Shown here: piece after piece, positions 16,998 through 25,263 of the stretch
Position numbering within the stretch: position 1 is the first letter of the stretch
How the letters are laid out: each line of letters begins with the position of its first letter
Assembly: GCA_024409235.1 (NCBI GenBank)
Contig: JAKSUA010000017.1
Span: 1-46,009 of the forward strand
Length of the DNA stretch: 46,009 nt
Origin: Bacteroidales bacterium
Lineage (GTDB): Bacteria > Bacteroidota > Bacteroidia > Bacteroidales > UBA1715
Direction of reading: 5' to 3'
Translations under genes and position numbers: made by a program
The notes under the pieces: model-generated
The model's input: only the letters and a program-made list of their open reading frames with translations
The model's database searches: none
Told to the model about the DNA's origin: nothing

Positions 16998-17214
16998 AGA
17001 TGATGTTTGATGTTAAAAGACTATCAATGTCGGCTCGTCGATAATAAATCTTGTTTCCTAACTTGGTATAAGGAATTACGCCTTTTGAGCGTAATTCCTG
17101 TAGAGTTCTCAAAGAGATGTGCAACTGCATAGTTACATCTTGATTGTCGAGCCAGGTGTCGGAAAGAGATTGTGACTGATTGGCGAGCGGACAAACGAAA
17201 TGTTGGGAATCCAT
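16984..17214 (-). CDS. Small helix-turn-helix (excisionase-type) DNA-binding protein
   Basis: 76 residues. The segment DNQDVTMQLHISLRTLQELR, then KGVIPYTKLGNKIYYRRADID, is a MerR/excisionase-type winged helix (HTH_17), in which the ITYTK-like strand and YRRADID turn are typical. The gene overlaps the VirE-N gene by 14 bases and lies 3 bases after another small HTH gene, forming one operon. In Bacteroidetes elements such pairs regulate excision and transfer. Confidence 0.8.
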   Translation of the reverse strand: MDSQHFVCPLANQSQSLSDTWLDNQDVTMQLHISLRTLQELRSKGVIPYTKLGNKIYYRRADIDSLLTSNIIYGNK

Positions 17215-17217
17215 TGG

Positions 17218-17556
17218 TTAGAATCTTTTTGAATTAAGGTATTGCAATACTTGTTTTTCAGTATCAGACTGGTTTTCTTCGTGTAGCCAGTTGTCTATTT
17301 CTTTTTGAAGAAATATGAGTTTCTTTCCTTTCTTGTGATAAGGAATTGTTTTTTGAGCAACCCAACTATAAATGGTTGTTTGTGCAGGGTGATTTGGCAA
17401 ATATGCCCGTAATTCCTGCAAATCAAGCCATACTTCTTTGTCTGGCAATGCGTCATTTGTTTTTCTTACTACTAATTCTTTCAGTTCTCTTACTTCACTG
17501 ATTAGTACGCCCACTGCTTGTGGCAACATTTCAAAATTGATATTAATCTCTGACAT
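17218..17556 (-). CDS. Second helix-turn-helix protein of the element module
   Basis: 112 residues. An N-terminal helical segment (LISEVRELKELVV) precedes an HTH_17-like domain (VWLDLQELRAYLP ... TIYSWVAQKTIPYHKKGKKLIF ... KEIDNWL). This is the first gene of the minus-strand module. An integrase would normally lie just upstream of such a gene, but the 450 bases upstream hold no ORF, so the element is either decayed, trans-mobilised, or has its integrase outside the window. Its partner downstream is the other HTH gene. Confidence 0.8.
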   Translation of the reverse strand: MSEININFEMLPQAVGVLISEVRELKELVVRKTNDALPDKEVWLDLQELRAYLPNHPAQTTIYSWVAQKTIPYHKKGKKLIFLQKEIDNWLHEENQSDTEKQVLQYLNSKRF

Positions 17557-17813
17557 TTATGTAAATTTAAGTTAATGTTAAGGACAATAGATTAGCGTGG
17601 TATAGTCATTAAAACGGTGCGAAAGTGTGTTAAAAATTTTTATTAACCAAATGTTAAAATCCGTAGAAGTCAGTGGTAGCAGGCGATAGAGCCATTTTTA
17701 TATATCGTTTTTAAGATTTATTGAGATATATCCATAAAAACGCCCGAAAAAAAGTTGAAAAAAATTTTTTGAAGGAGTGAAATTTTGATGGATATGCAGA
17801 TTTTTCTATGTAT

Positions 17814-17871
17814 ATTTGGGATAGAGAAAAAATATATCAATAGTTATTAAGACATAGTTTGTATCCCAAAT
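17814..17871. repeat. Perfect 10-bp inverted repeat
   Basis: ATTTGGGATA (17814-17823) and TATCCCAAAT (17862-17871), separated by 38 bases; the match extends to 13 of 14 (GTAnATTTGGGATA). Each arm also contains a TAnnTTTG motif pointing inward (TATATTTG on plus, TACATTTG on minus). It could be a protein-binding pair or convergent promoters. Confidence 0.55.
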
Positions 17872-17972
17872 GTACCTCGTAGGATGTAAGTCTTTAATAA
17901 TTATAGAGATTGGATTTTCTGCGTGGGGAAATAAATATTTTAAATCCCAGAATATCTTACGTTTTAAACATA

Positions 17973-18007
17973 AAAAATCCCCGCAAGTATTTCCTGCGGG
18001 GATTTTT
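17973..18007. terminator. Strong terminator downstream of nadE
   Basis: A 13-bp stem, AAAAATCCCCGCA (17973-17985) with TGCGGGGATTTTT (17995-18007), with a 9-base loop; A- and T-runs on both sides make it active in either direction. Confidence 0.9.
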
Positions 18008-18008
18008 A

Positions 18009-19553
18009 TTAAAACTTAGCTATAAGTGGTATTGCTGTTTCGGCAAATGGTTTTTGTGAAACACGTATTGCTGGACAGCATTGTTTACGTTTATATTCGC
18101 ATCGTTTTAGTAAAGAAATTGTTTTTGCAACAGTTTCTTTAGAGAACCCCATTTCAACAATGGCGTTTTCTGATTTACCACATTCAACATATTGATATAA
18201 AATCTTATCCAACGTATCATAATCTGGTAAAGAATCTGAATCTTTTTGGTCCGGATGAAGTTCTGCCGAAGGTGGTTTTAAAATTGTATTTATTGGAATG
18301 ATTTCCTTGTCGCGGTTGATATAACGTGCCAAATTGAACACATCTGTCTTGTAAACATCTCCAAGAACAGAAATACTTCCGTTTGTGTCACCGTACAATG
18401 TTCCGTATCCAACAGCAACCTCACTTTTATTAGAAGTGTTTAGCAGAATGTTTCCAAATTTATTACTAACAGCCATCAACAGAATTCCACGGATTCTTGC
18501 CTGAAGGTTTTCTTCTGCCAAAGAAAATGGTAAATTCTGGAATAGAGGAGACAAGGATGACAAAGATTCCGTATAAATTGATTTTATTGGAACAATATCA
18601 TACTGCACACCTAGATTTTTTGCCAAACCTTCGGCATCTGTAATTGAATGCGAAGTCGAAAATTCTGAAGGTAAAAGCAATACACGAATATTTTCACTTC
18701 CAATAGCTTCTGCAGCTAACGATAACACAACAGCAGAGTCAATTCCACCTGATAGTCCAAGAGTTGCAGTTTTAAAATTGTTTTTCTCAAAATAATCCTT
18801 CAAACCAAGTACTAAAGCATCATGTAATAATTGTATTTCACTTGGAGCTGAAGTTTTGATAGGTTCGTATGTTTTTTCTGTATCATAGATTTCAAAACCT
18901 TCTTCAAAATATGGAAGTTCTATAATTTTTTCTCCATCAGCATTATATACTGAAGAATGACCTTCATAAAGTACTTCGGTATTTCCACCAAACTGACTTA
19001 CATAAATAGTTGGAAAAGAGTTTTTTGCAATATTATTGCACTGACATTCTTTATGTTTGAACGATTTTGCCGCAATATTTATTGCCAATGAAATTCCGTC
19101 TTCTTTCTCTGGTTTATCATTTCCAACACAGACAGCAATTTTCTTGTTTTTCCATTCAAAAACATTTTTTTCCGTATCGGAAATAAAATATTTGGTCTCC
19201 AAATGCGACAAGTTCTTTTTATTGAAACGTCTTGTTAAAACACCGTTTTCAATAAAAATTGCCGAATTGTAAAGTTTTGTTTCATTTTCGTCCTCACTGT
19301 AAGTAGGGCAACCTAACAAAACAGCAATTCCGAAAGATTCTGTTGCAATACGTTGAAGCACCTGCATTGTTGTTTCAATAAAGTCTTCCTTTTGCAGTAA
19401 ATCAAACGGGAATGAGCCACAAATACACATTTCAGGGAAAACAATTAAATCGGCATTTTTTTGTTTAGCCTCAAAAATTGCTTTGGAGATTTTTGTGGCA
19501 TTTTTTCCGAAATCTCCAATTGAATAATTTTGTTGAGCAATAGCGATTTTCAT
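18009..19553 (-). CDS. nadE: Glutamine-dependent NAD+ synthase
   Basis: 514 residues. It amidates nicotinate adenine dinucleotide to NAD+ using ammonia from glutamine. The N-terminal nitrilase-type glutaminase shows E41 (VFPEM), a Lys in NKKNLSHLE (~112-114) and Cys142 (IAVCVGND). The C-terminal synthetase has the PP-loop GLSGGIDSA. The length fits the shorter bacterial form rather than the ~650-residue long form. The residues after the catalytic Cys (VGND) differ from the common E-D-x-W context, but the triad residues seem present. It starts one base after the nth stop, so nth and nadE form an operon. It is the first clear core gene right of the mobile region. Confidence 0.93.
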   Translation of the reverse strand: MKIAIAQQNYSIGDFGKNATKISKAIFEAKQKNADLIVFPEMCICGSFPFDLLQKEDFIETTMQVLQRIATESFGIAVLLGCPTYSEDENETKLYNSAIFIENGVLTRRFNKKNLSHLETKYFISDTEKNVFEWKNKKIAVCVGNDKPEKEDGISLAINIAAKSFKHKECQCNNIAKNSFPTIYVSQFGGNTEVLYEGHSSVYNADGEKIIELPYFEEGFEIYDTEKTYEPIKTSAPSEIQLLHDALVLGLKDYFEKNNFKTATLGLSGGIDSAVVLSLAAEAIGSENIRVLLLPSEFSTSHSITDAEGLAKNLGVQYDIVPIKSIYTESLSSLSPLFQNLPFSLAEENLQARIRGILLMAVSNKFGNILLNTSNKSEVAVGYGTLYGDTNGSISVLGDVYKTDVFNLARYINRDKEIIPINTILKPPSAELHPDQKDSDSLPDYDTLDKILYQYVECGKSENAIVEMGFSKETVAKTISLLKRCEYKRKQCCPAIRVSQKPFAETAIPLIAKF

Positions 19554-19554
19554 A

Positions 19555-20223
19555 CTATTTAAATATTAAAAGTTCTTTAATTTCTTTTTTCTCGTGATTG
19601 AAAGTAGCGCAGGCTAACGTAATCGGACATTTTTTACATTCCGGTCCAATAGCTTTGCACGTATATCTTCCGTGAAGAATTAACCAATGGTGCATATCGT
19701 GAACCTTATCTTTAGGAATATGCCGCATCAGTTGTTTTTCTGTTTCCAAAGGAGTTTTTGCGTTGTGTACCAAACCGATTCTTGCAGAAACACGAAATAC
19801 GTGCGTATCAACAGCCATTGCAGGTTTATGAAAAATTACAGCCGCCATTACATTGGCAGTTTTTCTTCCAACACCAGGAAGTTTTTGCATTAGCTCCACA
19901 TCATCGGGAATTTCGTCATGAAATTCATTGTGAAGCATTACTGCCATATTTTTTAAGTGTTTAGCCTTATTCTGCGGATAAGAACAAGATTTTATCAGTT
20001 CAAAAATTTCATCCTCTGTAGCTAAAGACATTGCTTCAGGAGTAGGAAAGGACTTGAACAAGTTTGGAGTAATCTGATTTATTCGTTTATCGGTGCATTG
20101 TGCGGAAAGAATAACGGCGACAAGTAGCTCAAACGGATTCCTATAGTTTAGCTCCGTTTTGGGATTCGGCATGATTTTACCAAATCTCTTAATACAGTAG
20201 GAATATCTTTCCTCAATGTTCAT
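19555..20223 (-). CDS. nth: Endonuclease III
   Basis: 222 residues. This DNA glycosylase/AP lyase removes oxidised pyrimidines in base excision repair. The helix-hairpin-helix LPGVGRKTANVM and the following VDTHVFRV (with the catalytic Asp) are intact, as are the catalytic Lys region (SAQCTDKRIN) and the C-terminal iron-sulfur cluster C-x6-C-x2-C-x5-C. Length is normal. A divergent -7 motif lies 22 bases upstream. It is followed at one base by nadE. Confidence 0.95.
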   Translation of the reverse strand: MNIEERYSYCIKRFGKIMPNPKTELNYRNPFELLVAVILSAQCTDKRINQITPNLFKSFPTPEAMSLATEDEIFELIKSCSYPQNKAKHLKNMAVMLHNEFHDEIPDDVELMQKLPGVGRKTANVMAAVIFHKPAMAVDTHVFRVSARIGLVHNAKTPLETEKQLMRHIPKDKVHDMHHWLILHGRYTCKAIGPECKKCPITLACATFNHEKKEIKELLIFK

Positions 20224-20245
20224 AAATAGTGAACTATTTCCACTT

Positions 20246-20253
20246 CAAAATTA
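20246..20253 (-). promoter_or_regulatory. -7 motif upstream of nth
   Basis: On the minus strand this reads TAATTTTG (TAnnTTTG), 22 bases before the nth start. No TTG is found at the usual -33 distance. Confidence 0.45.
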
Positions 20254-20264
20254 CATAAAAGAAT

Positions 20265-20272
20265 TAAATTTG
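20265..20272 (+). promoter_or_regulatory. -7 motif upstream of the DUF4197 gene
   Basis: TAAATTTG, 26 bases before the start codon, divergent from the nth promoter. The -33 element is not evident. Confidence 0.45.
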
Positions 20273-20298
20273 AATCGTTTAAACTAAAAAATCTAAGT

Positions 20299-21159
20299 AT
20301 GAAAAAATATTGTTTCTTTTTTATTGCCTTGATTGCATTCACTTCATGTGAAGACATTTTTTCCGAAGGGGAACTATCAACAAACGACATTGTAAAAGGT
20401 TTGAAAACAGCATTAAATATTGGTACAGACTCTTCAACAGCTGTATTGTCTGCTGCTAACGGATACTTTAAAGACGAAGCTGTAAAAATTCTTTTACCAA
20501 AAGAAGCTCAATATGTTCAGGAAAAAATTGAATTGTTAAGCGATATCCAATTTTTCTCTAGTGCATCTGCAGTTATTTCTAACGAATTGGATCAATTAGT
20601 GGAAGCAATAAACCATTCTGCAGAAGATGCAGCTAAAGATGCAGCACCAATATTTTCTGATGCCATCACAAATCTAACAATAGTTGACGGTTTGGAAATC
20701 TTAAACGGAATAGTTCCTGACAAGTCACTAAAATCTGATGAAGCTTTTGATTCACTTGCAGCAACAACGTATTTGAAAAATCAAACATATGAAGCGTTGG
20801 TTCAGGCATACGCTCCAAAAATCAATACAGCATTAAGTAAAAAAATTGCTGGAAATGCTTCTGCAACAAGTATATGGAATGACATTACAGGAAGATGGAA
20901 CGGTTTAATGGAAACATATGAATCAAGCGTTCTAGCTATAACTGCTGTAAAATTACTTGAAACCCAAACAGGAAAAAGTTTAAATCTTCATGAAGTAAAT
21001 ACTGATTTAGGTGAATATACTACAGGAAAAGCTTTGGATGGTTTATTTGTAAAAGTAGGAGAGCAGGAAAAGGAAATTCGTAAAAATCCATTCCAATGGG
21101 CTAGCGACATAATCCAAAAAGTTTTTGGTAGCGTTTACGAAAAAGTACAAGAATTATAG
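20299..21159 (+). CDS. DUF4197 lipoprotein
   Basis: 286 residues. A signal peptide ends in a lipobox (IAFTSCED), so it is an exported lipoprotein. The body, beginning STNDIVKGLKTALNIGTDSSTAVLSAANGYF and including KILLPKEAQ, matches the DUF4197 family, which is all-helical and of unknown function. It stands alone between its own promoter-like motif and a terminator. No enzymatic residues can be assigned. Confidence 0.88.
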   Translation: MKKYCFFFIALIAFTSCEDIFSEGELSTNDIVKGLKTALNIGTDSSTAVLSAANGYFKDEAVKILLPKEAQYVQEKIELLSDIQFFSSASAVISNELDQLVEAINHSAEDAAKDAAPIFSDAITNLTIVDGLEILNGIVPDKSLKSDEAFDSLAATTYLKNQTYEALVQAYAPKINTALSKKIAGNASATSIWNDITGRWNGLMETYESSVLAITAVKLLETQTGKSLNLHEVNTDLGEYTTGKALDGLFVKVGEQEKEIRKNPFQWASDIIQKVFGSVYEKVQEL

Positions 21160-21177
21160 AATAAAATCTATGAAAAT

Positions 21178-21207
21178 GCAGAATTCTTACGGAGTTCTGC
21201 GTTTTTT
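21178..21207 (+). terminator. Terminator of the DUF4197 gene
   Basis: GCAGAATTC (21178-21186) pairs with GGAGTTCTGC (21191-21200) through nine pairs including one G-U, followed by G and six T. Confidence 0.85.
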
Positions 21208-21239
21208 GTTTATTATAAAAGGGATTATCCTTCAAATAA

Positions 21240-21269
21240 TTGTTTTTATTACATAAAAGTTTACTTTTG
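21240..21269 (+). promoter_or_regulatory. Promoter of the outer-membrane barrel gene
   Basis: TTG at 21240-21242, 19 bases, TACTTTTG at 21262-21269; the start codon follows 28 bases later. Confidence 0.75.
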
Positions 21270-21297
21270 CAGCCGTTAATTTTAAAACTTAAATAGA

Positions 21298-21942
21298 ATG
21301 AAAAAAGTATTACTTTCACTTGCAACTATTGCTCTTGCAATGTCTGCAAATGCTCAGATTTTCATTGGCGGTTTTGCCGGTGCAAACACAACAGCAACAA
21401 AAACTGTTACTAGCTTAGACACAACAAAACCAGTAAAAAACAGCTTTCATCTTGCACCAATTGTTGGTTTTGAATTGTCAGAAAAATTAGAAGCTGGCGT
21501 TATGTTGGAATTATCAACATCAAAATCTGTTTATGATAAAATTGATGATAAAGATGCATGGAATAAAAATAACGAATGGGAAATTGCTCCTTTTATCCGT
21601 TATGAATTAATTTCGTTTGGCAATTTTGCAGTAAAAGCTCAGGCTGTAGCTTCTTTCGGACAATCAACGCCTGTAACTAATGCTGGTTCTACAAAAACAA
21701 AAGGATGGAAAACTAACGTTCTTGCTTTGAATGTAACTCCAATTATTTCGTACGAATTGAATGAACATTTTGAATTAGAATCAAGCCTTAATTTCTTCAG
21801 TTTAGGAGCTTACACATCTTCTACAAAAGATCCTGATGATAAAAATATAAAAACAGTGAAAAATAGCATTGGTTTAAATGCTAATGCAGAACAAATCAGT
21901 ACTTTAGGTGGAATTTCAATAGGATTTGTTTACAAATTATAG
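21298..21942 (+). CDS. Small outer-membrane beta-barrel protein
   Basis: 214 residues. A standard signal peptide is cleaved after SANA (KKVLLSLATIALAMSANAQ). The mature part has alternating hydrophobic/polar strands (FIGGFAGANTT, HLAPIVGFELSEKLEAGVMLEL, WEIAPFIRYELISFGNFAVKAQAVASF) and ends on an aromatic/hydrophobic C-terminal strand (ISIGFVYKL), as usual for porin-family 8-stranded barrels. It has its own promoter and terminator and is therefore monocistronic. The ligand or role is unknown. Confidence 0.8.
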   Translation: MKKVLLSLATIALAMSANAQIFIGGFAGANTTATKTVTSLDTTKPVKNSFHLAPIVGFELSEKLEAGVMLELSTSKSVYDKIDDKDAWNKNNEWEIAPFIRYELISFGNFAVKAQAVASFGQSTPVTNAGSTKTKGWKTNVLALNVTPIISYELNEHFELESSLNFFSLGAYTSSTKDPDDKNIKTVKNSIGLNANAEQISTLGGISIGFVYKL

Positions 21943-21968
21943 TTTATCTATAACATATAAAAATAAAA

Positions 21969-21999
21969 AAATCCATTGTCGAAAGGCAATGGATTTTTT
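21969..21999. terminator. Bidirectional terminator between convergent genes
   Basis: AAATCCATTG (21969-21978) and CAATGGATTT (21987-21996), an 8-base loop and flanking A- and T-runs. It serves the barrel gene and, on the minus strand, the btuG-like gene. Confidence 0.88.
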
Positions 22000-22018
22000 A
22001 TTTATGGACTATTGAAAA

Positions 22019-23086
22019 CTATTTAGAAGTTACCATTTTTGGGTAGTTTCCTACATTGTAAGAGTTTACTTTTACACCTGCTTGATCATACAAAGTTGCT
22101 GTATGTAAACTTCCATAAGGTGCTGACATTAACCAGAAACCTTTCGTTGCATTGTCAATAGAAATTCCATATACGTTGTAGTCTTCAACAAGTGTTGTTT
22201 CTGTAGAACCTTTTATGCTCATTACGCCACCATCAAGAAGATAGATTGTTCCGTTGTTGTAAGCCATTACATTTTCTCCATAACAAGCAATTTGATGGTC
22301 GAAATCTTTTATAGTTGATACGGTTAATGAACTTGCATCTATTTTTACTAATGATGAGTTGCTAACGATTTCAGCTCCAAGGTAGTTACCTTCTGCATCG
22401 TAATTGTAGTTTGTCAAACCTTTACAAAGAACAAGAATGTTTCCTTGCTCGTCAATTTCCATGTCTGCAGGAACGTCACCAACAGTGATAGTTTTTTCTA
22501 CAGCAAGTGATTTAACATCAATTACAGTTACAGTGTTGTCTGTTGAGTAACCACCCATGTTTGCTACGAATAGTTTTCCATTAGACACAACCATTGCATT
22601 TGGTCCAGCACCTGTTGCTACAGAATCAACTTTTTGAAGAGAAGATGTATTTACAACATAAATGAAATCACTTCCATAACCATTTCCGTTTGAAATGAAA
22701 ACTTCGTTATCGTTTCTTTTTTCTACATAACGTGGGTATGACAAGTCTTTAATTGTTCCTTCGCTTTCGAATGTGTTAGCATTTACAACTTCTACTTTTT
22801 GAGAATTGTTTACAACAATATACGCTTTGTTGCCGATGATTTTCATAGAGTTTGCTACATCTCCAAGAGGACGGGAGTTTGTTTCTGCAAAAATTTCTTT
22901 TTGTAATTCTTTGTCAACAACTGCGTAAACGTCGGCATCGTTGCTGTTAAAATTACCTTCACAAACTATAAAGCTTGCTTTTTCGAATTCGCCTTGTGGT
23001 TTTGGATCGTCGTTTCTATTACACGAAGCAAACACTGCTAAACCTGCAATAAACAAGGTTGAGATTTTGATACTGTTTTTTTTCAT
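22019..23086 (-). CDS. btuG: BtuG-like surface lipoprotein (YncE/DUF5074 beta-propeller)
   Basis: 355 residues. A lipoprotein signal (IAGLAVFASCNRND) is followed by repeated propeller blades (KIIGNKAYIVVNNSQKVEVVNANTF, NAMVVSNGKLFVANMGGY, TVTVIDVKSLAVEKTITVGDVP), matching the YncE/DUF5074 type. In Bacteroides, BtuG is a cell-surface propeller lipoprotein that binds cobalamin very tightly and passes it to BtuB. Here the gene lies 11 bases after a BtuB-type TonB receptor gene, behind a cobalamin riboswitch, which strongly supports that role. The gene symbol is assigned from this context. Confidence 0.85.
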   Translation of the reverse strand: MKKNSIKISTLFIAGLAVFASCNRNDDPKPQGEFEKASFIVCEGNFNSNDADVYAVVDKELQKEIFAETNSRPLGDVANSMKIIGNKAYIVVNNSQKVEVVNANTFESEGTIKDLSYPRYVEKRNDNEVFISNGNGYGSDFIYVVNTSSLQKVDSVATGAGPNAMVVSNGKLFVANMGGYSTDNTVTVIDVKSLAVEKTITVGDVPADMEIDEQGNILVLCKGLTNYNYDAEGNYLGAEIVSNSSLVKIDASSLTVSTIKDFDHQIACYGENVMAYNNGTIYLLDGGVMSIKGSTETTLVEDYNVYGISIDNATKGFWLMSAPYGSLHTATLYDQAGVKVNSYNVGNYPKMVTSK

Positions 23087-23097
23087 TTGAATTAAAT

Positions 23098-25011
23098 TTA
23101 TGAGTTAATAAAATATTGAATACTGATTTCATAATTCCGTTTTGGAAGAGGGTATGAGCGAATTTGCTCATAAACTGTATTTGTCGCGTTGTTGATTTTT
23201 CCTCCAATAACGAATTTTGAATTTTTGAAAGAGAGCGTTTTTTGTACACTGATATCTAACAAAAAGTAATCGTCAAGTGTTTTTGTTAGACTATAATATC
23301 GTTTAGTTTCATAGTGTGCAAAGAGTGAAATATTCCAATTATAAAACGAGAAATTTGGATTGAAAAACACTTCGGATTTTGGTACATAATATAGCTGATG
23401 ACCAACTTCTTCTTTTGAATTGTTGTTATATGTCTTAGAAATGTGAGCATTGTTAAAATTTACTCCGAATTTATTGCGAATGCTGTATTTTTGTTTTGCT
23501 ATTGTGATATTCGTTGATATTTCAATTCCTTGTAGAACTGCTTGTGCAGTGTTGTTAGGGTGCCAAACTGCACCTTGTGGTTCCCACATAATCATATCGT
23601 TGATTACAGAGTGAAAAAGTGTGATTTCTGATGATAGTTTTGCCGAATCTTTTGATATAAATGTGTATTCACCACCACATTCTCCAGCAAAACCATATTC
23701 TGGTTTTAAATCAGGATTTCCCCAAGCTATCCAATACAAATCGTTGAAAGTAGGAGTGCGGTATTTGTTTCCAACAGATGCTCGTAGCTGTAACTTTTGG
23801 GCAAGCAAAGCATAATCAAAACCTGCATTACAGATGAATGGAATGTGATATTGACTATTCCATTCTTTTCGAATAGAAATGTTGCCGGCAAAGTTTGTGT
23901 TTTTGTATTGTAGAGCACTAATTCCTGCGATAGAGTTTTCTTTTTTCTTCCCACCATAATCTCCAACTTCGGCAATAGCGATTTTTCCCTGCAACTCTGT
24001 GCTGAAATAGAATTTTGAAGAAATTCGTTGTTGCAACTGCAATGAATGCATATTAGATCTGTTCAGAATCTCACTATAGGTACTGTATTGCGTTGCTTCT
24101 GGTGTGATTTTCTTTGTATAAAGCTCGTAGTCATCAATATATGATGTTTTATAAGTCAATTTTGTTTTTGGATAAATCATCTTGAGAGAGAAGACAGCAC
24201 GAAAAACTGAGTCGGTCTGCTTTTCTGCATTATTTGGATTACTGCCGAGTAATGCAGGTAAATTAGATTGATTTACCTGATACCATACTCCCAAGTGAGC
24301 TAACCAATGTTCTGAAAGTTTAAAGTGTAGATTCTGAATTGTTCCAAATTTTTGATATTCAGCATTTTTTCGTTTGCAGTCTTCTAGGCGTACATAATCA
24401 TAATATTCAAAATCGCTATCGGATTTTGTTGTGAAAAACACTCCGGAATATTGTAGATATTCGTTTCCAGCGTTAACGTTAATACTTCCTTTAAATGTGT
24501 TAAAACTGCCATAAGATGCTAAAAATGATGCGTTTGCATGTTTACGAAAAAGAGGGATGGTTTTTAATTCAATAGCACCGCCATATGTTCCACTGCCGAA
24601 GTTTGTTGCTGATGCACTATGGTCTATTGCAATGAAATTAAATCCATTAGAGGGTATTATTGATAGGTTTTGTTCTCCATTGGAATTTGCATTAAGTGGA
24701 AATCCTTCCCATTGAACCTGTGTCCTTGTCGCTCCGCCACCACGTAGTGAGATGGAGCTTGACATTCCTTCGGTTCCGTAATTTTTCACGATAAGTGAGC
24801 TTGAATGGGAGAGTAGTTCAGAAAGATTGTTGCTTAATGATGTTTGAATCGTGAGAGAGTCAATAGTTTCTCTTTTTGCTCCGTCATTAAAGAAGTTCGG
24901 TTTGGCAAATACGGATACAATATCCAATCGAACGGTGTCGTTCACCGATTGGCATACCGATGGCATACTTGCAATAAGCAACCACAAAAGTACAATCAAT
25001 TGTCTTTTCAT
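23098..25011 (-). CDS. btuB: TonB-dependent vitamin B12 receptor
   Basis: 637 residues. A signal peptide (LLWLLIASMPSVCQ) precedes a TonB plug domain (LSNNLSELLSHSSSLIVKNY ... ISLRGGGATRTQVQWEGFPLN, about residues 55-115). The remainder is a 22-strand-type barrel of strands rich in aromatic residues, ending in the usual C-terminal strand (RNYEISIQYFIN). The length is that of BtuB. The leader carries a cobalamin riboswitch, so the substrate is most likely vitamin B12 or a related corrinoid, imported with the TonB complex. It is followed by the BtuG-like lipoprotein. Without the riboswitch, the substrate could not be told from the protein alone. Confidence 0.88.
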   Translation of the reverse strand: MKRQLIVLLWLLIASMPSVCQSVNDTVRLDIVSVFAKPNFFNDGAKRETIDSLTIQTSLSNNLSELLSHSSSLIVKNYGTEGMSSSISLRGGGATRTQVQWEGFPLNANSNGEQNLSIIPSNGFNFIAIDHSASATNFGSGTYGGAIELKTIPLFRKHANASFLASYGSFNTFKGSINVNAGNEYLQYSGVFFTTKSDSDFEYYDYVRLEDCKRKNAEYQKFGTIQNLHFKLSEHWLAHLGVWYQVNQSNLPALLGSNPNNAEKQTDSVFRAVFSLKMIYPKTKLTYKTSYIDDYELYTKKITPEATQYSTYSEILNRSNMHSLQLQQRISSKFYFSTELQGKIAIAEVGDYGGKKKENSIAGISALQYKNTNFAGNISIRKEWNSQYHIPFICNAGFDYALLAQKLQLRASVGNKYRTPTFNDLYWIAWGNPDLKPEYGFAGECGGEYTFISKDSAKLSSEITLFHSVINDMIMWEPQGAVWHPNNTAQAVLQGIEISTNITIAKQKYSIRNKFGVNFNNAHISKTYNNNSKEEVGHQLYYVPKSEVFFNPNFSFYNWNISLFAHYETKRYYSLTKTLDDYFLLDISVQKTLSFKNSKFVIGGKINNATNTVYEQIRSYPLPKRNYEISIQYFINS

Positions 25012-25054
25012 CAGTTACGAAATGATTTTCACGCTCATTTAGTAAATATGTAGA

Positions 25055-25220
25055 ACTGGCAGGTCTTCTGACTTATTCCATTCTATACTGATCTTCCCAT
25101 TCGATTGAACAGTGATGCTTGGTTGTATAGAACTTCGTGGAATTAACAGCTGCGGAAACAGTTCAGGTTTTACACCTGATTCCCTTTTCACCTTCACGAA
25201 TTCGTGCCGACACCAATTCT
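25055..25220 (-). promoter_or_regulatory. Cobalamin riboswitch controlling btuB-btuG
   Basis: On the minus strand the leader contains the conserved elements in order: GGTGTCGGCACGAA near the 5' end, AAAAGGGAATCAGGTG, CTGTTTCCGCAGCTGT, and the closing AGTCAGAAGACCTGCC (25058-25073). These are the classic B12-box and 3' sequences of the cobalamin aptamer. The element ends ~45 bases before the btuB start, consistent with translational or short-range control. It is expected to switch the operon off when adenosylcobalamin or a similar corrinoid is plentiful. Confidence 0.93.
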
Positions 25221-25225
25221 GTAGG

Positions 25226-25233
25226 CAAAAGTA
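25226..25233 (-). promoter_or_regulatory. -7 motif in front of the cobalamin riboswitch
   Basis: Minus-strand TACTTTTG lies immediately before the riboswitch, placing the transcript start at its 5' end. The upstream -33 region is only TTTA-like. Confidence 0.5.
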
Positions 25234-25263
25234 TTGAAAAACTAAAGAATAAAGCTTGGTATT

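Larger units (their letters stand above)
17557..18008. other. 452-bp gene-free junction between mobile region and core genes
   Basis: No ORF of useful length. It contains a short palindrome GTTAA(9)TTAAC at 17629-17647, an imperfect inverted repeat at 17695-17740 (TTTTTATATATC against GATATATCCATAAAAA), a perfect 10-bp inverted repeat at 17814-17871, and the nadE terminator at its right end. It may be the end of the element, with attachment or excisionase sites, but I see no repeat that defines an att site. Confidence 0.45.

Noticed and set aside
25055..25220. Assignment of the cobalamin riboswitch to the DUF819 gene
   Set aside because: The riboswitch lies downstream of the DUF819 stop and upstream of btuB in the same direction, with its own -7 motif.
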